This document shows positions 57,891-64,000 of a DNA stretch of 64,000 nucleotides, one piece after another. The notes below the pieces were generated by a model, which saw nothing but the letters and a program-made list of their open reading frames with translations, searched no databases and had not been told where the DNA came from. The stretch's first letter is position 1. Every line of letters starts with the position of its first letter. The stretch lies in assembly GCA_948470475.1 (NCBI GenBank), contig OX419343.1, forward strand, positions 26,840,878 to 26,904,877, in the 5' to 3' direction. Origin of the DNA: Galaxea fascicularis. Lineage: Eukaryota; Cnidaria; Anthozoa; Scleractinia; Euphylliidae. The translations under genes were made by a program, and so were the position numbers.

Positions 57891-60800
57891 TGCTGTATCG
57901 TGGCTGTACTATTGCAAACTCTTTAAATTTCCGCCACAAAGAGGAGGAAGAAATGCTCACGCGATAAGCAAACAACTTCTAAGACTTCCAAGTTAACATA
58001 ACAATTTCTTTGTTTCTTACAACAGGATGGTTTGAAAATGTCATTCGGTCGCATCGAAAGTGTCACTGATTTCCGGAATGAATTTGCAGAGCAAGCTTCG
58101 TCAAAAAAGTAGCGCAACCGGTCAAACGGTTGAGAAAAAGCTTTGGCCAAATCAAGTTAATTACGCGCTTGCTGAGAAAATAGCCTCGTTTCCATGTAAC
58201 TGAGGGTTCTTGGACAGCTGCTGCGAATGCGGCCATTTGATTGGTTGATTAGCAGGAAAACCTAATACAGGTAAAATCTCAATGGATATTGCAGTTGTAA
58301 ACAATGGCGTTGAAGACGACTCATTATACCGATGAATACCGGACAGGATATCTATCTTATTTTATGGATAACTTAATGTAACGAAAGGAAGATGAATAGC
58401 TTGAATCATGTAAAAAGAGTTTTCGCTTTTCTGTCAGTAAAATAAATGTTTATGGCATTATATAATTCCTTTTTCTTTGTATTGTACCATTTCTTTTTTT
58501 TTTTTTTTTTGCTTTGTCTCCAACAGAAAGCACCCCATGAAACTTAAAAGACAAAAATATTTGGGTTTTTTTTTTCATGTCGACAGTAATTTCTAAACAA
58601 ATGTTCCTATTCCGGTGATCTGACGTAATGAGCTGTTAGGATAGTGTCTGTAAGCTTTAAAAACATCTTCGATAATCCCTTTTTCAATATTTATCAGCAT
58701 CACAATTACTGTTAAAGTCGACGACATCAACTTAAATATCCTTCGAATTCTTGTTTTTTTTTTTTTAATTTCTCGTGGGTTGCAAATAATTCTTTCTTCA
58801 CAATGACACCTGAATCCTCGAATGTTTCGAGACAGAAAAATTCATAGTCCTTATTAATGAAACAACACAAGCCAAAATTTATGCGGCGTTGTTTTCTGTT
58901 TATCTCCTCTTGATGATAATTGTGTAATATTCGCCTTGATGCTCTCTTTCAGTACTTTTATTGAAATAAATTTTTTTTATCCATCCCAAAAAGAAAAAAG
59001 TTAGGACAGCTAAATTAGAAAGAGCACATGACATTTCATTATCTGGGAAAGCTAAACCAGTGGAACCACATGTTTTTGATTGGCGATTCCTTGAGCGCCA
59101 TTAAAGACTGTGAAATAGATCTCATCAGAGTGCTGCCGAAAACCTTTCAGACCTTCCATATGAGAGGTCAATTAAATGAATGGCATTAAGTACAAGCAGG
59201 GGTAATTTCCAATCTCCTTAAATTGACACAAAACACGTCAGTAGGAATAGTAATATTAGTTTAAGCCGCTTTCTTAAAACGAGACAATATGAACATTCAG
59301 TGGAACGTTTTAAAAGAAATCTGAAATATTGCCTTTTTTTCAACGAGTCTTTTTAAGCTGGCAAATTCTTCGTCTGAACTAGCGCAGCTCGAATGCCCTC
59401 GGCTTACAAAGAACACAATGCAAAGCACAAGTTGTCAAAAATATTGAATAAATTTGTCGAAATTAGGCCCTACAAATGTTTACCCTGTCAGGAATTGCTA
59501 GACCAAAATATCTCATATTTATTATTTCATGTAAGTCATGGCCACAATAGTAGTTGCTATAAATAAAGAATCTTACAAAATCAATTTGTCCTATAATATT
59601 CAAATGATCAATTCTCATAACCGAAGCACGATAGCCATAGGAGGAGATAGATGGAATTTTCATTAACCCACTCGGCTAAGCGGGACGCCTTATTGATATT
59701 GATCAGATAGTTCATGTTTTCCATCAAACTGCAAAATGAACTTCTCCAAAATGCAATATTAAACGGGATATCCGCCTTATGATTTTGTATGTGAATGGAT
59801 TTTCCCACCGAGTGACAGCAGGCGGTACGTTTTTGTTTGACATTTTGGTTGTGAATCAGTGACATGTCCGAATTGCCACCGACTGCTCGTGCAGGAAATA
59901 AGATAGATCTTATTGTTTTAATTTGTTTGATTCTTGTTCCTACAATTCCATTAATGGGAAACCCGTTTCCAGAAATGTATTAAAACTGAAAAAAAAATAG
60001 TATTAAAAAATTCCACGCTTTTCTGAACATATGGCCCATCAGATTGCAAATAAAAAATGTTTCCACAGCTCAAAATGAGATTTTTTAAATGGCATAACAG
60101 TTACGATCATCATTACTTTCATTAGTATTATCAAGAGAAGATAAGGCAAGAGAGCCTATCCCCAGTCCCCATGATAGTTCTTTAAAATCTATTTGTAGTT
60201 TCGAGCCACGCGTGGAGGCTCTTTTTAGGTTCGGCCCCATGATCTCCGTTCTTCTCCGCACTTGTCCAATCTCGTCCCCACAGCCCGCTTTACTTTTTGT
60301 CAGCACCAAGAACGCGACCTCTGGCCAGGTCGGATTTTCAGTCCTAAATTCTAGGACTTCCGGACACACTGCGCAAAATCAGAAGGGCGAAACAAGATTC
60401 GGACAAACCAGCTCTGGATTTATTGCATTTCGCCGTGAAATATTGGTTGGAAAGATAGTGGAAATCAGACGTCCTGATCAGAAAGATATAGTGTGAAATT
60501 ATAAAGCCTGCAAAGCGTCATTTGAAGGAAACTGAAAAACAGAATTGAAGGAGCGATCGAGCGAAGAGACGGTGCCATTAGGACGCTTCGCGGTGTTTCT
60601 TCGCTTGTTTTTCCTTTGTCGAGATCACGTCTTGTGTAGGAAACTTGCTGATGGACTATAGTTCTGCCATTTTTTACCTCTGTTGACTGGTAACACTGAC
60701 TCTCAGTATTTTTGTGAAAAAAGCTGACTTTTGAAACCTTATTACTTTGTTGCAAGCAGCATCGACAGATATAGGAAGAGAGGTTATCATGTCTAGCAAT

Positions 60801-63298
60801 TTGAAATTAAAAAAACCTCTCAAGAACTAAGGGAACGTTTTCTGGTAATGTCTTTGGGCCAAACAAATCCAATTGGTGATTCCTTACAATATTATTTTCA
60901 TCAAATGTTTAACAATTACCCGAGTCGCTACTATGAGATTCAGTTATTTCGGTTATTATTCGGTTTGCTCGCTGGTTCATTTTGGCATCCGGTTTGAATG
61001 TCATTGTGTTAAGTAGCCAATAGGAATTGGATGTAAAATCCAATTGGCCAGAGGTCCCAATCTCTCACGCATGTCAAAAAGGATCGCGAGCTCTGGGGAC
61101 GAGATTACGCACCTGACGTGGAGGTTTTGCAAACATCCGAGTGTTCTTTACCGAAAAAGCACGTAGCCTTAATTGGTGCATCATAAGCTTCCACGAAAAA
61201 CTGCGTGAATCTCTAAAAGATCGAGTGGATAAGAGAAAACTTGAAAACACGAGGATGCAAGTCCCGCACAAATTCCAATTCAGTCCATGTCGAAATCCGT
61301 GTCGCTATCGTCAGACAAGTTTGATTTATCATTTGCTTGACACGACCATCGGCGACTGCTACCTTCTCAAGATTTCTTCACTCCGAAATTCCTCTGAAAT
61401 TCTTCTGCGCATCAACAAATGTTGTGGAAACTGAACACATTTACCAAAACAAACAACTCCACAAAGCATGATGTCATTCAAGACCGACCGATAAGAATCT
61501 GTTCTTAAAATAACTAGCCGTACTAAAATTTAATTTTAAAATTTATCATTGAAAGAAGCCCATGTATAGGCTCTCTTAGCACATCCTCCCTTGGTATTAT
61601 ACATTTAAGGTAGCAAGTAGCAAAAACCTGGCCCTCTTATTCTTCTTACTTTTGGTCCAGTTGTCCAAGGGACACGTTAACCCAGGGTTGATCTGAACTT
61701 TAATTCCAGTCTAAATGCTAATCAACCAGAATCCTCAGCTAAAGACTTTTAAAATTAGCTTTTACACAAGCATCAAACAAGTGAGATGAAAACCTCGGCA
61801 CACACTGGGACACCTAGTTACAATATAGGAGGGACAGATACACTTTCCAATATATAGGTTAACGTTCTTGAATCTTAAATGCATTAACCAGGGCAGTAAA
61901 ATTTCTCCACTAAATGGGTGACTTCTTGATGTCTGTGGTTGCTCTAAAATCGACAAAACCTTAGTCCATCATTTGAAATCGATAAATACTGTACGAGTTA
62001 ATTCAAGCCTTTCATTAATGGCACAAATCATCATGATCAATTAGCTATTTCCACTGATGTGAATCCCGCTTCTTTGCATAAACATCAATCTATTATTGAT
62101 TATGTAATAAGTTGTACTATGCGTGCATTTTGATTGGTTTTTACTTTTGATCTAGAGAGGACAGACGCACGGATAACGTCACATTTAAAACTTTTTCCTT
62201 CTGTTTTTTTTCTACAATGGCGGAAAGTTTTGAACATTTAGAGGAAATTGTGCCAGACTGGGTGGATGAAGACTTAGAAAAACGTCTTATCGAGGTTGTG
62301 AACGAATTCCAAAAGCAAGAAAAGAAAAGAAAAGAAAAGACACCTTTTTTGTAGAAAATGCCCGGTCGAGCGCCACTACACGAAAAACAAAAACAACAGT
62401 GACACACCCGGCTATCACCTCGTGTGCCACTTTTTTGTTCTTACCACATTTTGACGTCATCTGTGATTTATTACTGAACAGACGCACTGCAACATGGAGT
62501 CTATTTGTTATTCGATTCAGTAACTGTGTACTCGCAAAGCGTGTTAAGTTCTTCGAAAACCAATGTCTATTTCCCAGTCAGAAATTAGTTATTTTTGCCA
62601 GTTTTAAAACCACCTGGTTTCTTGAGTTCTAAGCATCATTACACTGACTTTAAGTGGTACTAACTGACATCCATTTTTTACACCCTAGCTAAGATCTGGC
62701 TAATGAATGCTTGAATAATGTTTGAGGCCAAATATAGAAACCAGACTGTTTGCAGGTTCTAGAAGGTAATTATGAACTCAAAACAGAATTAAAGCTATCA
62801 ATGATGACGTGTGTTATTAAATTACCGGTATTCTAAAAATGTTTTAACTGTTCAGACTGCTCAGACTGTTGTTTTCAGATAAGAATACAACGGAGCCTTA
62901 ACTTTCACGTTGAGACTGTCAGATGCGATGAAATCCACTAAACGTGATTAGTAAGAAATCTGTATGGTCATACAATTAGTACAATCAGGCCTAAAATAAC
63001 CTGCAACTGCAGCATAATTTATTAAAAAAATTTAAAAAATGAAAGCTATTTTCGGTTGCAGTAACCTCCGGTTGTGCCGTTTCAGTTGTTGAAAAATAAG
63101 ACCTCTGGAAAAACTAAAACATCTTTTCCTATACCCATAATAATGCAACAGCTAGGTCGCAAAAGGGCAGAAGTAAAAAGCGCTCAATTAAGCAATAAAG
63201 ATCACCAGCGTGTATCACCCTCAAGCAGTTTCAAACAGTGCGACCTAGCTGCCTAGTACCGTCTCGAATCAAAATCAAACCACGCAAATACCGTGTTG
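57891..63298. other. Long gene-poor spacer right of polycystin
   Basis: It contains the polycystin 5' flank, poly-T runs near 58500 and 58750, and AT-rich sequence. A 46-codon ORF lies at 62217-62354. Several open frames at 59463-61434 show no recognisable domain. A short hairpin near 61018-61050 (aggaattggat / atccaattggc) is present. I see no supported multi-exon gene here. Confidence 0.5.
62217..62354 (+). other. Small ORF, 45 aa, unknown
   Basis: ATG in the strong context acaATGGCGG opens a frame MAESFEHLEEIVPDWVDEDL followed by a Lys/Glu-rich end and the stop TAG. The composition is more protein-like than that of nearby frames (acidic amphipathic start, basic end). No family recognised. 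It could be the first exon of a gene or a fragment of a mobile element; an A/G-rich tract ('aaaagaaaagaaaag') makes up its 3' part. Confidence 0.25.
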
Positions 63299-63538
63299 CT
63301 AAGTTTCATATATAAAATTTAAATCTGTAGTCTTTCTAGATTTTCTGACATCTTTTGATTGAGACGAGACTACCGGGGGGCTTAATTGCATTGTAAGAAA
63401 TGATTGTGTAGGTTTCGTGTCGTGGTTACTATTGTTATCACCGCATGCCTGACCATTTATCGATGACAAATGTAAATGCAATACTTCACTGATACTTGTA
63501 CGGCCTTTTACACCGACCTCTGACGCGCTTGGGTTTTC
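63299..63538 (-). CDS. Possible terminal coding exon of a gene beyond the right edge
   Basis: On the minus strand a good acceptor (ttagtgtgttttcag) at 63541-63539 precedes an 80-codon frame, phase 0, starting ENPSASEVGVKGRTSISEVL and ending NFIYET, then stop. The composition is Ser/Thr/Asn-rich and hydrophilic, like a cytoplasmic tail. No domain recognised and no upstream exon found in the remaining 460 bp, so the rest of the gene would lie outside the window. Confidence 0.3.
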   Translation of the reverse strand, partial: ENPSASEVGVKGRTSISEVLHLHLSSINGQACGDNNSNHDTKPTQSFLTMQLSPPVVSSQSKDVRKSRKTTDLNFIYET

Positions 63539-64000
63539 CTGAAAACACACTAACGGACAAACACTGACAGAGGAAGGTGAGTGTTTTCTGCTTTGCCCAA
63601 ATTTTACTATCGGCTTTTAAAACACCGCAAGTTCTACTAATGTTTGGAAAAAGGAAAACTCATTCGATGAGATGTCCAGGATGTGTTCGTTGAGAAGGAC
63701 ATCGATACATCCCATGCTTATAGAATATTCCGAGGATTTAGTGTGATCTCAACATCCCCAACTTTGCCACAAACTTGTAGAAAACTTAAAGATCACACTG
63801 TATTTAACAATTAAATTATGAGCTCTTAATCTCTATCGCGTGATAGCTGATATGAGGGCGCAGCCCGAATCAGCTATTGCGCACAGAAATTGAGAGAGAA
63901 TAATCTAATTGTTTTAGTATAAATCTACTTGTTCAAAAACAAGTAAATACCTAAATTCAACTAAACTACAGAATACAGGGCCACTTATATACATACTATT
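63539..64000. other. Right-edge non-coding stretch
   Basis: AT-rich; no exon recognised. GAGGAAG|gtgagt near 63570-63580 is a good plus-strand donor sequence with no supported exon before it. Confidence 0.4.

Noticed and set aside
59463..59865. Minus-strand open frames that look faintly like retrotransposon protein
   Set aside because: No reverse-transcriptase motifs or conserved catalytic residues visible; too weak to call.
60178..61100. Inverted pair of 'tctcgtcccca' / 'tggggacgagat' words with an LVPRARDPF-like frame
   Set aside because: Probably end fragments of a dispersed repeat, but the matching segments are short and the borders unclear; the frame is a repeat artefact.

Overview
The window is nuclear DNA from an animal, most likely an anthozoan cnidarian (stony coral or sea anemone). 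All the genes are intron-rich with GT-AG introns. They include animal families (a ZnT-type zinc transporter, a DHX30-like helicase, a rhodopsin-class GPCR, a doublecortin-like kinase and a giant polycystin-1 relative). The introns and spacers are AT-rich and crowded with short inverted-repeat elements and tRNA-derived SINEs. The lineage is inferred from gene style and repeat types; it was not tested by a search.

Layout. 437-4126 (+): the last five coding exons of a ZnT2/3/8-like zinc transporter whose first exons lie left of the window. 6561-27124 (+): a complete 23-exon DHX30-type RNA helicase (1,126 aa), with a perfect NRF1-type palindrome 20 bp before its start codon. Its 5.3-kb intron 18 hosts a complete two-exon orphan GPCR (350 aa) on the opposite strand (20220-22451). 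27125-30916: spacer with SINE and MITE-like elements. 30917-34813 (+): a doublecortin-like kinase (788 aa) in only two coding exons. 36262-57890 (-): a 20-exon, 4,019-aa polycystin-1-type protein, tail-to-tail with the kinase gene. 57891-63298: mostly non-coding. 63299-63538 (-): a possible terminal exon of a gene that begins beyond the right edge.

The exon joins were worked out by eye from splice signals, reading phase and family conservation. All joins keep frame: the helicase sums to 3,381 coding bases, the kinase to 2,367, the GPCR to 1,053 and the polycystin to 12,060.

There is no operon-like or single-pathway logic here. The genes are independent: zinc export, RNA/mitochondrial gene expression, ligand sensing, microtubule-linked phosphorylation, and mechanosensory or ciliary adhesion-channel signalling. 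The most unusual features are the antisense nested GPCR, the polycystin architecture (WSC, long PKD array, REJ, cleavable GPS, PLAT, 11-TM channel), the intron-poor DCLK, and a MITE inserted inside another MITE with an intact TCA target duplication. I did not find a convincing wholly new biological system.
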